Positions 7,733 to 18,456 of a stretch of DNA of 64,000 nt are shown here, piece by piece. The position numbers were made by a program, and so were the translations under genes. Position 1 is the first letter of the stretch. Each line of letters opens with the position of its first letter. Below the pieces are notes generated by a model. The model saw only the letters and a program-made list of their open reading frames with translations. It was not told where the DNA came from and made no database searches. Source of the DNA: Acidobacteria bacterium RIFCSPLOWO2_12_FULL_66_21 (lineage in GTDB: Bacteria > Acidobacteriota > Vicinamibacteria > Vicinamibacterales > 2-12-FULL-66-21); the NCBI GenBank assembly GCA_001767455.1, contig MELC01000039.1, positions 62,001 through 126,000 on the forward strand. Reading direction: 5' to 3'.

Positions 7733-8752
7733 ATGGAGTTTAAGGACTACTACCAGACGCTCGGCGTCGCCAAGACCGCTTCGGGCAAAGAGCTGAAGCA
7801 GGCGTACCGGAAGCTCGCGCGCAAGCATCATCCGGACGTGAACCCCGGCGACAAGTCCGCCGAATCGCGCTTCAAGGAGATCAACGAGGCGTACGAGGTG
7901 CTCGGCGATCCCGAGAAGCGCCGCAAGTACGACGAGCTCGGCGCCAACTGGCGGATGTACGAGCAGGCGCAGCAGCACGGGCAGCCCTGGCCGGGCGGCG
8001 GTCCGTTCGGCGGCGGCTTTGGCGGCGGCGCGGGCGCTCCCGGCGGCGCGTGGACGATCAACATGGGCGGCGAGCCGGGCGGGTACCGCACCATGAGCGA
8101 AGAGGAGATGCACGAGCTGTTCGGGAACGAGGATCCGTTCTCGGATTTCTTCCGCACCTTCTTCGGCGGGGGCGCGGAAGGCGCGCGCGACGCCACCCGG
8201 GGCCGCACCGGGCGCGCGCCCAGGGCGCAGAAAGGGCGCGACATCGAGCACGAGGTCGAGCTGACGCTCGAGGAGGCGTACCACGGCGCGATGCGCCGCA
8301 TCTCGATCAAGGAAGGCGGCCACGCGCGCAGCGTGGACGTCCGCATCCCCGCCGGCGTGAAGGACGGCTCGCGCGTCCGCGCGGCGGGCGAAGGGGAAAC
8401 GGGGACGCAGGGAGCCGGTTCCGGCGATCTGTACCTGCGCGTGCGGCTCCGGCCGCATCCGGTCTTCGAGCGCAAGGGCTCGGATCTCTACACGAAGATC
8501 GCGCTGCCGGTCACCACGGCCGTCCTCGGCGGCGAGGCGAACGTGCCGACGATCACCGGCTCGGTGCGCCTGAAGATCCCGGAGACCACGCAGAGCGGAC
8601 AGGTCTTCCGCCTGAAAGGCCACGGGATGCCGTCGGTCGGCAAGCCGGACGACAAGGGGGATCTGTACGCGACGGTGGAGATCCAGCTTCCCCGTTCGCT
8701 CACGAAGGACCAGCGCCAGCATTACGAGGCGTTGATGAAGCTGGAGCGCTGA
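7733..8752 (+). CDS. cbpA: DnaJ-family co-chaperone lacking the zinc finger (CbpA-like)
   Basis: Co-chaperone that stimulates Hsp70 ATPase and delivers unfolded clients. The J domain is at residues 4-70, with the HPD motif at 33-35 (RKHHPDVNPG). A Gly/Phe-rich linker spans about 83-115 and contains GGGPFGGGFGGGAGAPGG. The two C-terminal beta-barrel client-binding domains run from about 170 to 330 (GRDIEHEVELTLEEAYHGA, LYLRVRLRPHPVFERKGSDLY). The four CxxCxGxG zinc repeats of DnaJ are absent, so it is a type II protein like CbpA. It is 339 residues long, and it sits between hspR and clpB in a heat-shock block. Confidence 0.9.
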   Translation: MEFKDYYQTLGVAKTASGKELKQAYRKLARKHHPDVNPGDKSAESRFKEINEAYEVLGDPEKRRKYDELGANWRMYEQAQQHGQPWPGGGPFGGGFGGGAGAPGGAWTINMGGEPGGYRTMSEEEMHELFGNEDPFSDFFRTFFGGGAEGARDATRGRTGRAPRAQKGRDIEHEVELTLEEAYHGAMRRISIKEGGHARSVDVRIPAGVKDGSRVRAAGEGETGTQGAGSGDLYLRVRLRPHPVFERKGSDLYTKIALPVTTAVLGGEANVPTITGSVRLKIPETTQSGQVFRLKGHGMPSVGKPDDKGDLYATVEIQLPRSLTKDQRQHYEALMKLER

Positions 8753-8756
8753 GAAG

Positions 8757-8852
8757 AGGTAATTCCCAGTTTCCAGCTCCCGGCTTCCGGCTTCTGTCCC
8801 GCTCTTCAGAAGGCCTGGAAGCTGGAAACTGGAAGCTGGGAACTGGCAACTT
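8757..8852. repeat. CCAGTTTCCAGC/GCTGGAAACTGG inverted word array
   Basis: The gap between cbpA and clpB is filled by words such as CCAGTTTCCAGCTCCCGGC on the left and CTGGAAGCTGGAAACTGGAA on the right. They can fold into a long imperfect hairpin. The right arm abuts the clpB start and no Shine-Dalgarno sequence is visible in it. Related words recur at 49178-49226 and 57535-57552. Confidence 0.75.
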
Positions 8853-8855
8853 GCT

Positions 8856-11471
8856 ATGAACATCAACAAGTACACCGAGAAAGCCCAGGAGGCGATCCTC
8901 GCCGCACAGCAGATCGCCGAGAGCGACGGACATCCGGAGCTGCACCCGGAGCACCTGCTGCTGACCCTCGTCGAGCAGCGCGAAGGCATCGTTCCGGAAA
9001 TCATCCGGAAGATGAACGGTGACCCGGCGGCGATTGCCGGCGCGGTGCGGCAGGAGCTGAACAAGCTGCCGCGCACGCACGGAGGAGCGCAGCCCGGACT
9101 CTCGCCGCGCCTGCGGCAGGTGACCGGCGCGGCGGAGGCGGAGGCCGAGCGGCTGAAGGACGAGTACGTCAGCACGGAGCACCTGTTTCTCGCCATCGCC
9201 GCCGAAGCGGGCAAGTCCGGGTCTTCACGCCTGCTCCAGCAGCGCGGCATCACGAAGGACACGATCCTCGCGGCGATGACGGCGGTGCGCGGATCGCAGC
9301 GCGTAACGAGCCAGACCCCCGAAAGCACGTACCAGTCGCTCGAGCGCTACGGCCGCGATCTCACGGAACTGGCGCGCAAGGGCAAGCTCGATCCGGTCAT
9401 CGGACGCGACGACGAGATCCGGCGCGTGATCCAGGTGCTGTCGCGCCGCACGAAGAACAACCCCGTGCTCATCGGGGAGCCCGGCGTCGGCAAGACCGCC
9501 GTCGTCGAAGGTCTCGCGCAGCGGATCATCCGCCAGGACGTCCCCGAAGGTCTGAAGAACAAGAAGATCGTGGCGCTCGACATGGGCGCGCTCATCGCCG
9601 GCGCGAAGTACCGCGGCGAGTTCGAGGAGCGGCTGAAGGCGGTGCTGAAGGAAGTCGCGGACTCCGCCGGGCAGATCGTCCTGTTCATCGACGAGCTGCA
9701 CACGGTCGTCGGCGCGGGCGCCGCCGAGGGCGCGATGGACGCGTCGAACATGCTGAAGCCGATGCTCGCGCGCGGCGAGCTGCACACGGTCGGCGCGACC
9801 ACCCTCGACGAGTACCGCAAGCACATCGAGAAGGACGCGGCGCTCGAGCGGCGGTTCCAGCCGGTCATGGTTGGCGAGCCGACGGTCGAGGACACGATCA
9901 GCATTCTCCGCGGGCTGCGCGAGCGCTACGAGATCCACCACGGCGTCAAGTTCCAGGACTCCGCCCTCGTCGCCGCCGCGGTGCTGTCGCACAGATACAT
10001 CACCGACCGCTTCCTGCCGGACAAGGCGATCGACCTAATCGACGAAGCGGCGTCGCGCCTGCGCATGGAGATCGACTCGATGCCCGCGGAGCTCGACGAG
10101 GTCCAGCGGCGGATCATGCAGCTCGAGATCGAACGCGAGGCGCTGCGGAAGGAGAAGGACGCGGCGTCGCGGGATCGGCTGGGAAAGCTCGAGAAGGAGC
10201 TCGCCGACCTGAAGGAACAGAAGGGGCAGTTGTCCGCGCACTGGCACCAGGAGAAAGAGACCATTCAGGCCGGCCGCACGCTCAAGGAGGAGCTGGAACG
10301 GGTCCGCCTCGAGATGCAGCGCGCGCAGCAGGCGGGCGACTACGCGAAGGCCTCCGAGCTCCAGTACGGCCGCGTGCCGGAGCTGGAGCGGAAGATCCGC
10401 GACGCCGAGGGACACCTCGCCGACCTCCAGAAGAGCCAGCGCATGCTGAAGGAGGAAGTCGACGAGGAGGACATCGCGGACGTCGTGAGCCGCTGGACCC
10501 ACATTCCGGTCAGCCGGCTGATGGAGGGGGAAATCCAGAAGCTCCTCCGCATGGAAGAGCGCCTGCACCACCGCGTCGTCGGCCAGGACGAGGCGATCGC
10601 GGCGGTGGCGAATGCGATCCGGCGCGCACGCGCGGGGCTGCAGGATCCGAATCGTCCGCTCGGCAGCTTCATCTTCCTGGGACCGACCGGCGTCGGCAAG
10701 ACGGAGCTGGCGCGCGCGCTCGCGGAGTTCCTGTTCGACGACGAGCAGGCGATGATCCGGATCGACATGTCGGAGTACCAGGAGAAGCACACCGTGTCGC
10801 GGATGATCGGCGCGCCTCCCGGCTACGTGGGGTACGAGGAGTCCGGTCAGCTCACCGAAGCCGTCCGCCGGCGTCCGTACTCGGTCGTGCTGTTCGACGA
10901 GATCGAGAAGGCGCACACGGAGGTCCTCAACGTCCTGCTCCAGTTGCTCGACGACGGACGGCTCACCGACGGCAAGGGCCGGACGGTGGATTTCAAGAAC
11001 AGCGTCGTCATCATGACGTCGAACGTCGGTAGCCACGCCATCGCCGAGGAAGCCCTGCGCGCGGGCGGCACGCTCGACGAGCACGTCCGACGGCAGGTCA
11101 TGGACGCCCTGCGGGCCCACTTCCGGCCGGAGTTCCTGAACCGCGTCGACGAGATCATCATCTTCCATTCGCTCAGCCGCGAGCAGATGCGGACGATCAT
11201 CGACATCCAGCTCCGCGGGCTGATGAAGCGGCTGGAGGATCGGAAGATCCGCGTGGACCTGTCGGAGCGCGCCAAGGACCTGTTGATCGCGGAAGGGTAC
11301 GATCCCACGTACGGCGCGCGGCCCCTCAAGCGCACGATCCAGCGGCGCGTGCTCGATCCGCTCGCCATGCGCGTGCTGCAGGGCGAGTTCCGCGAAGGGG
11401 ACGCCGTCCACATCGACGCGCCGCGCGGCGACCTGGAGTTCACGAAGGAAGAACTGGTCGGGCGCGTGTAA
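8856..11471 (+). CDS. clpB: ATP-dependent disaggregase ClpB
   Basis: Hexameric AAA+ chaperone that pulls polypeptides out of aggregates together with DnaK/DnaJ. At 871 residues it has full family length. The N-terminal Clp_N repeat domain begins [36 protein letters not shown]. The first AAA module has Walker A GEPGVGKT near residue 206 and Walker [15 protein letters not shown]. The long charged coiled-coil M domain (about 410-530) separates ClpB from ClpA and ClpC. The second AAA module has GPTGVGKT near residue 608, and the ClpB C-terminal domain follows. It lacks the IGL/F loop needed to dock ClpP, as expected for a disaggregase. It is the third gene behind the HspR-controlled promoter. Confidence 0.97.
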   Translation: MNINKYTEKAQEAILAAQQIAESDGHPELHPEHLLLTLVEQREGIVPEIIRKMNGDPAAIAGAVRQELNKLPRTHGGAQPGLSPRLRQVTGAAEAEAERLKDEYVSTEHLFLAIAAEAGKSGSSRLLQQRGITKDTILAAMTAVRGSQRVTSQTPESTYQSLERYGRDLTELARKGKLDPVIGRDDEIRRVIQVLSRRTKNNPVLIGEPGVGKTAVVEGLAQRIIRQDVPEGLKNKKIVALDMGALIAGAKYRGEFEERLKAVLKEVADSAGQIVLFIDELHTVVGAGAAEGAMDASNMLKPMLARGELHTVGATTLDEYRKHIEKDAALERRFQPVMVGEPTVEDTISILRGLRERYEIHHGVKFQDSALVAAAVLSHRYITDRFLPDKAIDLIDEAASRLRMEIDSMPAELDEVQRRIMQLEIEREALRKEKDAASRDRLGKLEKELADLKEQKGQLSAHWHQEKETIQAGRTLKEELERVRLEMQRAQQAGDYAKASELQYGRVPELERKIRDAEGHLADLQKSQRMLKEEVDEEDIADVVSRWTHIPVSRLMEGEIQKLLRMEERLHHRVVGQDEAIAAVANAIRRARAGLQDPNRPLGSFIFLGPTGVGKTELARALAEFLFDDEQAMIRIDMSEYQEKHTVSRMIGAPPGYVGYEESGQLTEAVRRRPYSVVLFDEIEKAHTEVLNVLLQLLDDGRLTDGKGRTVDFKNSVVIMTSNVGSHAIAEEALRAGGTLDEHVRRQVMDALRAHFRPEFLNRVDEIIIFHSLSREQMRTIIDIQLRGLMKRLEDRKIRVDLSERAKDLLIAEGYDPTYGARPLKRTIQRRVLDPLAMRVLQGEFREGDAVHIDAPRGDLEFTKEELVGRV

Positions 11472-11481
11472 GATCAGATTG

Positions 11482-13422
11482 ATGGCCGACGAGAAGCCGC
11501 CCAAACCGTCCGCCCGCACCCGCCGTCTTGGCGAACGCCGCATCCCTCCACGCGGCGGCCCGGGCTCGATGATGTGGGTGATCCTCGGCTTCCTGCTCCT
11601 CCTCGCGCTCGGGCAGGCGTTCTTCTACTCGATGCAGGGCGGCCAGACGATCTCCTACAGCGAGTTCAAGACGCTCGTACGCGAGCACAAGGTCGAAGAG
11701 GTTACGGTTGCGGACGATCGCGTCCGCGGCACGCTCAAGGGCGAGAACGGCGCGGCGGCCCGCCCGTTCACCGCGGTCAGGATCGAGGATCCCAAACTCG
11801 TCGAGGACCTCGAGCAGAACGGCGTCAAATCCACCGGCGAGGTCTCGAGCCGCTGGCTCGGCGAACTGCTCGGCTGGATCATCCCGCTGCTCTTCCTCGT
11901 CGCCCTCTGGGGGTTCTTCTTCCGCCGGATGGGAGGCGCCGAAGGCGGCGTGATGTCCTTCGCGCGCAGCAAGGCGAAGATCTACGCCGACGACGACGTG
12001 AAGGTGCGGTTCGGGGATGTCGCGGGCGTGGACGAGGCTGAGGACGAGCTGCGTGAGATCGTCGAGTTCCTGAAGAACCCGAAGAAGTACACGAGCATCG
12101 GCGGACGGATCCCGAAGGGCGTGCTGCTCGTCGGCCCGCCCGGAACCGGCAAGACGCTTCTCGCGCGGGCCGTCGCCGGAGAAGCCAAGGTCCCCTTCTT
12201 CAGCCTGAGCGGGTCGGAATTCGTCGAGATGTTCGTCGGCGTCGGCGCCGCGCGCGTGCGCGACCTGTTCGCGCAGGCGGTCGTGAAGGCGCCGTGCATC
12301 GTCTTCATCGACGAGCTCGACGCGCTCGGCAAGGCGCGCATCCAGTCGCCGATGGGCAGCCACGAAGAGCGCGAGCAGACGCTGAACCAGCTGCTGGCCG
12401 AGATGGACGGCTTCGACGCGCGCAAGGGGGTCATCATCATGGCGGCGACCAACCGCCCCGAGGTGCTCGACGCCGCCCTGCTCCGCCCCGGCCGGTTCGA
12501 TCGCCAGGTGCTCGTCGACAAGCCGGACGTGCGCGGGCGCGAGGAGATCCTGAAGATCCACGTGAAGACCGTGAAGCTGGCCGACGGCGTCGACCTCAAG
12601 GTGATTGCCGCGCGGACGGCCGGGTTCGCCGGCGCGGACCTCGCGAACCTGGTGAACGAGGCGGCGCTGCTCGCGGCGCGCAAGGACAAGACCGCGGTCG
12701 AGATGAAGGACTTCGAGGAGGCGATCGACCGGCTCATCGCGGGGCTCGAGAAGAAGCGCGTCATGAGCGACAAGGAGCGCCGCATCGTCGCGTACCACGA
12801 GTCCGGCCACGCGATCGTGGCGAGCGTGCTGCCGGGACTCGATCCCGTGCACAAGATCTCGATCGTGCAGCGCGGGTTCGGCGCGCTCGGCTACACGATG
12901 CAGCTCCCGCTCGAGGACAAGTACCTGCTGACGCGCGAGGATCTCGTGAGCCAGTTGTGCGTGCTGCTCGGCGGACGCACCGCGGAGGAGATCGCCTTCG
13001 GTCGCGTCTCGACGGGGGCGCAGAACGATCTCCAGCGCGCGACGGACATCGCGCGCGCGATGGTCACCGAGTTCGGGATGAGCGAGGAACTGGGACTCGT
13101 CAACTATGCCGGGCAGCAGCGGCCGACGTTCATCGATCCCGGGTTCCTGCCCCAGCGTGGGAACTACGCGGAAGAAACGGCGTTGAAGATCGACAACGAG
13201 GTCAAGCGCTTCATCACCGAGGCCCACGACGCGGCGCGCCGCGTGCTGGAGCAGTACCGCGACACGCTCGACCGGCTGTCCGAGCGGCTGCTCGAGAAGG
13301 AAGTGATCGAGTCCGAGGAGCTGAAGGCGATCATGGGCCCCCTCCCGCCGAAGGACTCCGACGCCATTCCGGTCGAAATTCCGCCCGTTGCGCCGCCGGC
13401 CGGGTCGAATTCGTCCCAGTAG
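11482..13422 (+). CDS. ftsH: ATP-dependent zinc metalloprotease FtsH
   Basis: Membrane-anchored AAA+ protease that degrades misfolded membrane proteins and unstable regulators. Two transmembrane helices (about residues 31-52 and 131-150) flank a small periplasmic domain. The AAA domain has GPPGTGKT near 217, Walker [14 protein letters not shown] and the second region of homology ending RPGRFDRQV. The zinc site is HESGH near residue 439. A TTG lies one codon upstream, but the ATG at 11482 is the natural start. The tail is Pro-rich ([12 protein letters not shown]). The gene lies 10 bases after clpB and probably shares its transcript. Length is normal. Confidence 0.96.
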   Translation: MADEKPPKPSARTRRLGERRIPPRGGPGSMMWVILGFLLLLALGQAFFYSMQGGQTISYSEFKTLVREHKVEEVTVADDRVRGTLKGENGAAARPFTAVRIEDPKLVEDLEQNGVKSTGEVSSRWLGELLGWIIPLLFLVALWGFFFRRMGGAEGGVMSFARSKAKIYADDDVKVRFGDVAGVDEAEDELREIVEFLKNPKKYTSIGGRIPKGVLLVGPPGTGKTLLARAVAGEAKVPFFSLSGSEFVEMFVGVGAARVRDLFAQAVVKAPCIVFIDELDALGKARIQSPMGSHEEREQTLNQLLAEMDGFDARKGVIIMAATNRPEVLDAALLRPGRFDRQVLVDKPDVRGREEILKIHVKTVKLADGVDLKVIAARTAGFAGADLANLVNEAALLAARKDKTAVEMKDFEEAIDRLIAGLEKKRVMSDKERRIVAYHESGHAIVASVLPGLDPVHKISIVQRGFGALGYTMQLPLEDKYLLTREDLVSQLCVLLGGRTAEEIAFGRVSTGAQNDLQRATDIARAMVTEFGMSEELGLVNYAGQQRPTFIDPGFLPQRGNYAEETALKIDNEVKRFITEAHDAARRVLEQYRDTLDRLSERLLEKEVIESEELKAIMGPLPPKDSDAIPVEIPPVAPPAGSNSSQ

Positions 13423-13424
13423 CG

Positions 13425-13440
13425 CAGCCCCTCAGGGCTG
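13425..13440. terminator. CAGCCC/GGGCTG hairpin after ftsH
   Basis: CAGCCC (13425-13430), a CTCA loop and GGGCTG (13435-13440) form a short perfect hairpin two bases after the ftsH stop. No T-tract follows. The arms match the core word of the CAGCCCTAAAGGGCTG repeats at 25298 and 51594. It may mark the end of the heat-shock transcript. Confidence 0.35.
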
Positions 13441-13507
13441 CCGTGAGAGGATGAGGCTCGCCGGACGTTATCACCGGATGTAGAATCCCGCCGTCCAGGA
13501 GATTCCC

Positions 13508-15193
13508 ATGCGACTGCTGCTTGCGATCGCTCTCGGGGTTCCGTTGCTCCTGCCGGCGCCGGCTGCCGCGCAGAATCCCCGGGTGTTTGGCGCCCAGCAG
13601 CGCGCGCCCGCCCGCGATCCCTCGACTGAGAAGCCCGGCACGAGCGTCATCCGGGGAAAGGTCACGAGCGGCGACACTGCGCGGCCACTGCGGCGCGCGC
13701 AGATCCGCGTCATGGCGCCCGAGTTGACGGCGGCGCGAACCGCGAGCACGAACACGCAGGGCAACTACGAGATCCGCGATCTGCCGGCGGGCCGCTACAC
13801 CATTACGGTGACGCGCAGCGGGTATCTCCCCATGCAGTACGGGCAGCGCCGCCCCGGCGAGTCCGCGAAGCCCCTGCAAGTCATCGAGGCGCAGACAGTC
13901 GAACGCGTCGACTTCGTGATGCCGCGCGCCGGCGCCATCAGCGGGCGCGTCACGGACGAAACCGGCGAGGCGTTCGCCGCCGTGAACGTCTGGGCGCTTC
14001 AGGCGCAATACTTCCGGGGCCGCCGGCGACTCGTGCCCACCGGCCAGCAGGCGCGGACGGACGATACCGGCCAGTACAGGCTTCTTGCCGTGACTCCGGG
14101 CGACTACGTCATCATGGCGAGAATCCGGGAGACGTGGACGGTCGAGGGGGACGTGAAGGAAGTGTATTCGTACCTGCCGTCTTACTTCCCGGGCACCGGA
14201 AACGCCGCCGAGGCACAGCGCGTGAAAGTCGCGGTCGGCCAGGAAGTCGGCGGCATCGATTTCGCGATGCTGCCGGGACGCGTCGCCTCCGTCTCGGGCA
14301 CGGCCTTTCGCTCTGACGGCGCGCCCCTGTCGAGCGTGATGGTCATGGAGGAGATGACCGGCCGCACGATGATGTCCTCAAGCATGGTCGGCAGCGCCAA
14401 GGTCGGCGCCGACGGCGCGTGGACCCTGAAAGAGGTGCCACCGGGCGAGTACCGCCTTTCGGCCGAGGCGGGCGGCACGGGCGACCCCGGCCGTCCTGCC
14501 GAGAGCGCGACGACGACAATCTCGGTGACCGGGACGGACCTCGATGGAGTCTCGCTCGTGGCCGACGCGGGCGGCGTCATCGCAGGCCAGGTGGTGACCG
14601 ATGATGGAGGTGCGTTGCCGCCCGCGGTCCTGAAAACGCGGGTCTCGGCGCAGAGCCTGGGCGATGCAGGCGTGCGGTTCATGGGCGGCGGCGGGCAGAT
14701 TGACGCCGAGGGCAAGTTCGAGCTGACCGGCGTGCGCGGGCCGTCGCTGATCCGCCTGAACCCGCCGCAGGGCTGGGCCATCAAGAGCGTCGATATCGGC
14801 GGCCGTGATTACGTCGACGCGCCCTTCGAGGTGCGCGGCGGCCGGCGGATCGACGGCGCGAGAATCGTGCTCACCAGCAGGTTCCCCTCGCTCGCCGGCC
14901 GCATCGTCGATGCCCGCGCCAACGCCGCGGACGGCACCGTGATTCTCTTCCCGGCGGACGCGTCGAAGTGGATCGAGGACTCGGGCGCCGCGCGCGGCAG
15001 CCGTCCCGATCAGTCCGGCACGTTCAGGTTCCAGAGCGTGCGTCCCGGCGACTACCTGGTGATCGCGCTCGACTACGTCGAGTCGTGGCAGTGGAGCGAC
15101 CCGGAGTTCCTCGAGAGCCTGCGCGATCGCGCCACGAGGCTGACGCTCGGCGAGGGAGAGATCGAAGCGGTCACGCTCACGCTGAAGAAATGA
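13508..15193 (+). CDS. Secreted five-domain carboxypeptidase-regulatory-like protein (paralogue B)
   Basis: First gene of a tandem array; function unknown, predicted secreted or periplasmic. The start follows a strong AGGAG (13496-13500). The signal peptide is MRLLLAIALGVPLLLPAPAA, ending near AAAQ. Five beta-sandwich modules follow: VIRGKVTSGDTARPLRRAQI (about 38-130), AISGRVTDETGEAFAAVNV (about 137-235), VSGTAFRSDGAPLSSVMV (about 258-345), IAGQVVTDDGGALPPAV (about 357-455) and LAGRIVDARANAADGTVIL (about 462-561). The first module carries DLPAGRYTITVTRSGYLPMQ then YGQRRPGE, nearly invariant across the array. The end carries the family signature SRPDQSGTFRFQSVRPGDYL then WSDPEFLESLRDRAT. No protease, adhesin or barrel domain is recognisable. 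The stop overlaps the next start as ATGA. Confidence 0.87.
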   Translation: MRLLLAIALGVPLLLPAPAAAQNPRVFGAQQRAPARDPSTEKPGTSVIRGKVTSGDTARPLRRAQIRVMAPELTAARTASTNTQGNYEIRDLPAGRYTITVTRSGYLPMQYGQRRPGESAKPLQVIEAQTVERVDFVMPRAGAISGRVTDETGEAFAAVNVWALQAQYFRGRRRLVPTGQQARTDDTGQYRLLAVTPGDYVIMARIRETWTVEGDVKEVYSYLPSYFPGTGNAAEAQRVKVAVGQEVGGIDFAMLPGRVASVSGTAFRSDGAPLSSVMVMEEMTGRTMMSSSMVGSAKVGADGAWTLKEVPPGEYRLSAEAGGTGDPGRPAESATTTISVTGTDLDGVSLVADAGGVIAGQVVTDDGGALPPAVLKTRVSAQSLGDAGVRFMGGGGQIDAEGKFELTGVRGPSLIRLNPPQGWAIKSVDIGGRDYVDAPFEVRGGRRIDGARIVLTSRFPSLAGRIVDARANAADGTVILFPADASKWIEDSGAARGSRPDQSGTFRFQSVRPGDYLVIALDYVESWQWSDPEFLESLRDRATRLTLGEGEIEAVTLTLKK

Positions 15194-16827
15194 GGCAAGG
15201 GCTGACGCTCGCCGTCGCGCTTCTGCTTGCGTTGCCGCCTCTCGCGGCGCAGGCGCCGCAGGCCCCCGCGCCGCCGGGCGCGCCGGCCGGCGCGACGGTG
15301 CGAGGGCGCGTGACCGATGGCGCCACCGGTCGACCGCTGCGGATGGCCCGGGTAGCGCTGACGTCCGTGACCCCCGGGCCGAACGCACTTGAACGATTCA
15401 CGCGCACGGGGCCCGACGGCACGTTCCAATTCAAAGACGTTCCCGCCGCGCGCGTGACGGTCACCGCGTCGAAACCGCGGTACATCACCCTCCAGTACCA
15501 GCAGAAGCTTCCCGAGAAGGCCGGCAGGCCGCTCGACATTGCCGCGGGCCGGACCGTCGACGCGATCGATTTCGTGCTGCTGCGGGCGGCCGCCATCACC
15601 GGCCGCGTGCTTGACGAGCTCGGCGAGCCCGTCAGCAATGCCTGGGTGTCGGCCATGAAGACGGGGTACGACGAACGTGGTCGCGCGCTCGTCTCCGCCG
15701 GCGGCGCCACCACGAACGACCTTGGGGACTATCGCATCAGCCAGTTGCCTCCCGGTGATTACTACGTCGTCGCAGCCGAGCGGCTGGACGGCTTTGGCTC
15801 GGAGATGGATGCGGACATCGGCTTCGTGAAGACGGCATATCCTTCGACCGCCGACCTCAAGGACGCACGCGGCGTGGCCGTTCGCGCGGGGCTGGACACG
15901 GCCGGGATCGACATCGCCCTGCTGCCCGCGCATGCGGCGCGGGTCGCCGGCACCGTCCTTTCCGGCGACGGGCAACCCGCGGCGAACGTCTGGCTCGTGC
16001 TCCAGGCGATTGGGAACGGTCCCGGCGCGGGCATCGGCGCCGACACGTACTCGGGCGCTGACGGCGGTTTCCTGTTGCCTCGCGTGGCGCCGGGCCGATA
16101 CGAGCTGCACGCCCGCATGAACAGCAAGCCCAACGAAGGCGCCGTCGTGCCGCTCGACGTCAGCGGCGACGAGATCACGGGATTGATCGTGCCAATCACC
16201 CGCGGCGGCCGCATGGTTGGACGCGTCGTGCCTCCCGCGGGTGTGCCGCCCGCGCGGGCCGCGGATGCCAAGATCAACGCGGTACCTGTCGGCGACACGC
16301 TCATATTCGGCACGGGCTTCGGCGGCGTCGTGAAGGACGACTGGACGTTCGACTGGGATTTCCTCCTCGGCCCTCGCATCATCCGGCCACAGTCGCTGCC
16401 GCGCGGCTGGTATTTGAAAGCCGTCAGGCGCGGTGAAGAAGACGTCACCGACACGCCGATCGTGTTCCGAGCCGCGGAGGTCGTCCGCGATCTCGAGATC
16501 GTGTTGACGACGGATGACACGACGGTGGATGGATCGGCGGTCACGCGTGACAACAAGCCGGCGGAGCGCTACACAGTCATTGTCTTCCCTGAAGACACCA
16601 GCCTCTGGACGAGCTGGTCGCGATTCGTGAAGACTGCGCGGCCCGATCAGACCGGACGGTTCAGCATCGAAGGTCTGCCGCCGGCGAGATATCGGATCGC
16701 GGCGCTCGCCGAGATCGAGGAGAACCAGTGGAACGACCCGGAGTTCCTTGAACGCCTGCGTTCAACCGCGTCATCCATGACACTCGAGGTGGGGCAGCAC
16801 GTCTCCCTCGTCCTGCACGTGCGATGA
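15190..16827 (+). CDS. Secreted five-domain carboxypeptidase-regulatory-like protein (paralogue C)
   Basis: Second gene of the array, 545 residues from the ATG at 15190, which overlaps the previous stop by four bases; the frame is open far upstream, but that part is antisense-like noise over paralogue B. The signal peptide MRQGLTLAVALLLALPPLAA ends before QAPQAP, followed by a Pro/Ala linker. It is the most diverged copy of the array: YGQRRPGEP is replaced by YQQKLPEKAGRPL, the GRRRLVP motif by ERGRALV, and the PGT/AEAQRVKV segment by PSTADLKDARGVAV. The C-terminal signature is kept (TARPDQTGRFSIEGLPPARY, then WNDPEFLERLRSTAS). Translation is probably coupled on both sides. Confidence 0.86.
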   Translation: MRQGLTLAVALLLALPPLAAQAPQAPAPPGAPAGATVRGRVTDGATGRPLRMARVALTSVTPGPNALERFTRTGPDGTFQFKDVPAARVTVTASKPRYITLQYQQKLPEKAGRPLDIAAGRTVDAIDFVLLRAAAITGRVLDELGEPVSNAWVSAMKTGYDERGRALVSAGGATTNDLGDYRISQLPPGDYYVVAAERLDGFGSEMDADIGFVKTAYPSTADLKDARGVAVRAGLDTAGIDIALLPAHAARVAGTVLSGDGQPAANVWLVLQAIGNGPGAGIGADTYSGADGGFLLPRVAPGRYELHARMNSKPNEGAVVPLDVSGDEITGLIVPITRGGRMVGRVVPPAGVPPARAADAKINAVPVGDTLIFGTGFGGVVKDDWTFDWDFLLGPRIIRPQSLPRGWYLKAVRRGEEDVTDTPIVFRAAEVVRDLEIVLTTDDTTVDGSAVTRDNKPAERYTVIVFPEDTSLWTSWSRFVKTARPDQTGRFSIEGLPPARYRIAALAEIEENQWNDPEFLERLRSTASSMTLEVGQHVSLVLHVR

Positions 16828-18443
16828 TGACCTCCTGCCTCTTGCTTCTGTGCGCGCTCGTCGGGGACCCGCAGCAGCCTGCGCGTGACATCCAGCGCAG
16901 GCCGGCCGTCGCCTCCGGCACGATCTCCGGCACGGTGTACGCAGACGACGGGAAGACGCCGCTCAAGCGGTCGATCGTCCGCGCGTCGGCGGCCGAGCTT
17001 TCTCGGCGACGGACCGTGCGTACCGACATCGAAGGCAAGTTCCGGCTCGCGGATCTTCCCGCCGGCCGCTACACGATCACCGCGAGCAACGCGCAGTATC
17101 TGACGCTCGACTACGGTCAACGCCGGCCGTTCGAGCCAGGGCGCCGCATCGAGCTCGCGGCGGGCGAAACGCTCGCCCGGGTCGACGTGCTGCTGCCGCG
17201 CGCGGCCGCAATCGGCGGCGTCATTCTCGATGACGAGAACGAGCCGGTGAGCCAGATGTGGGTGGTCGCGGCACGATACGCCTTTCGGAACGGCCAGCGG
17301 CGGCTCGTCAGCGTCGCGCGCGGCGTGACGAACGACATCGGCGAGTTCCGGCTCGCCGGACTGGCGCCTGGCGACTATTACGTAATGGCGAGGGAGCGCG
17401 ACATCCGCGTGCGCGCGTTCAGCGACGAACCGTCCGGCTACGGGACGACCTACTACCCAGGGACAACTCAATTTGCGGAAGCGCAAGCAATCCGGGTCAC
17501 GCTGGGACAAGAGATCGTCAATACCTCGCTGCCCGTTATGCCCAGCAGGACGGCGCAGGTGTCGGGCCGCGTGGTCGACGAGACCGGCGCACCGCTCGCT
17601 GTGCGCGTCAGCCTGAATGACGGTCCGGGCACTCCGTTGTTCGGAGGAATCATTGGCGGTGCCGTGGCCAACGCCGACGGCCGGTTCTCCGTCGCCGGCG
17701 TCAGGCCGGGCAACTACGATCTGCTGGCGCGCAGTGAGTCAGGCGCCGACGGATCCGTGTCGATCGAGGTCCGCGACGCCGACCTGACGGGCCTGACGTT
17801 GGTGGTCGGCAGGGGTGCGACGGCAAGTGGGCGCGTCATTTCCGCGTCGGGCACTCCCTTGCCGGTCTCTGTGGATCTGCGCGCAGTCGGTCCGGGCACC
17901 GGCCAGCAGTCGCCCACGGCGCGATTGAGACCCGACGGCTCATTCGAGCTGGGTGCGCTCATCGGGTCGCGCGTGTGGCGCACGCCCAGCATCGCGTCCG
18001 GCTGGTGGCTGAAGGCGGTGATGCTGGGCGACACGGACCTCACGGATCAGCCGATGACGTTCACGCGCGGCCAGCGCGTCACCGGACTCACCGTCGTCGT
18101 CGACGACAAGCCGACAGAGATATCGGGAGAGGTGCACGACGAGGCGGGCCACGCGATTGGCGACTACACGGCGATTGTCTTCTCCGAGGACGCGAGCCGC
18201 TGGAGTCCTGAAACCCGGTTCGTGCGCGCCGACCGGCCGGATCATCGCGGTCTGTTCCGCGTTGCCGGCCTGCCGCCCGGCAAGTACCTCGTTGCCGCTC
18301 TCGATTACGTCGAGGAGGGCCAGTGGCAGGACACGGCCTTTCTCGAGCGTCTGCGGCGTGTCGCGACCAGGGTGACGCTGGAAGCGGCGCAGAAGACAAC
18401 CATCCAGCTTTCCCTTGCGTCCTTAGCCGAGAGAGAGCCCTAG
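16824..18443 (+). CDS. Secreted five-domain carboxypeptidase-regulatory-like protein (paralogue D)
   Basis: Third gene of the array, 539 residues, starting ATGATG with an ATGA overlap on paralogue C. The N-terminus MMTSCLLLLCALVGDPQQPA is short and lacks basic residues, so export is less certain; Cys10 in LLLLC could be a weak lipobox. The first module reads GTISGTVYADDGKTPLKRSI and keeps DLPAGRYTITASNAQYLTLD then YGQRRPFEPG. The second module keeps NGQRRLVSVARGVTNDIGEF then LAGLAPGDYYVMA. It ends with ADRPDHRGLFRVAGLPPGKY and WQDTAFLERLRRVATRVTL, with DTA replacing the usual DPE. The C-terminus carries an extra LASLAEREP tail. Confidence 0.86.
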   Translation: MMTSCLLLLCALVGDPQQPARDIQRRPAVASGTISGTVYADDGKTPLKRSIVRASAAELSRRRTVRTDIEGKFRLADLPAGRYTITASNAQYLTLDYGQRRPFEPGRRIELAAGETLARVDVLLPRAAAIGGVILDDENEPVSQMWVVAARYAFRNGQRRLVSVARGVTNDIGEFRLAGLAPGDYYVMARERDIRVRAFSDEPSGYGTTYYPGTTQFAEAQAIRVTLGQEIVNTSLPVMPSRTAQVSGRVVDETGAPLAVRVSLNDGPGTPLFGGIIGGAVANADGRFSVAGVRPGNYDLLARSESGADGSVSIEVRDADLTGLTLVVGRGATASGRVISASGTPLPVSVDLRAVGPGTGQQSPTARLRPDGSFELGALIGSRVWRTPSIASGWWLKAVMLGDTDLTDQPMTFTRGQRVTGLTVVVDDKPTEISGEVHDEAGHAIGDYTAIVFSEDASRWSPETRFVRADRPDHRGLFRVAGLPPGKYLVAALDYVEEGQWQDTAFLERLRRVATRVTLEAAQKTTIQLSLASLAEREP

Positions 18444-18456
18444 CCCAGGGGCCGCC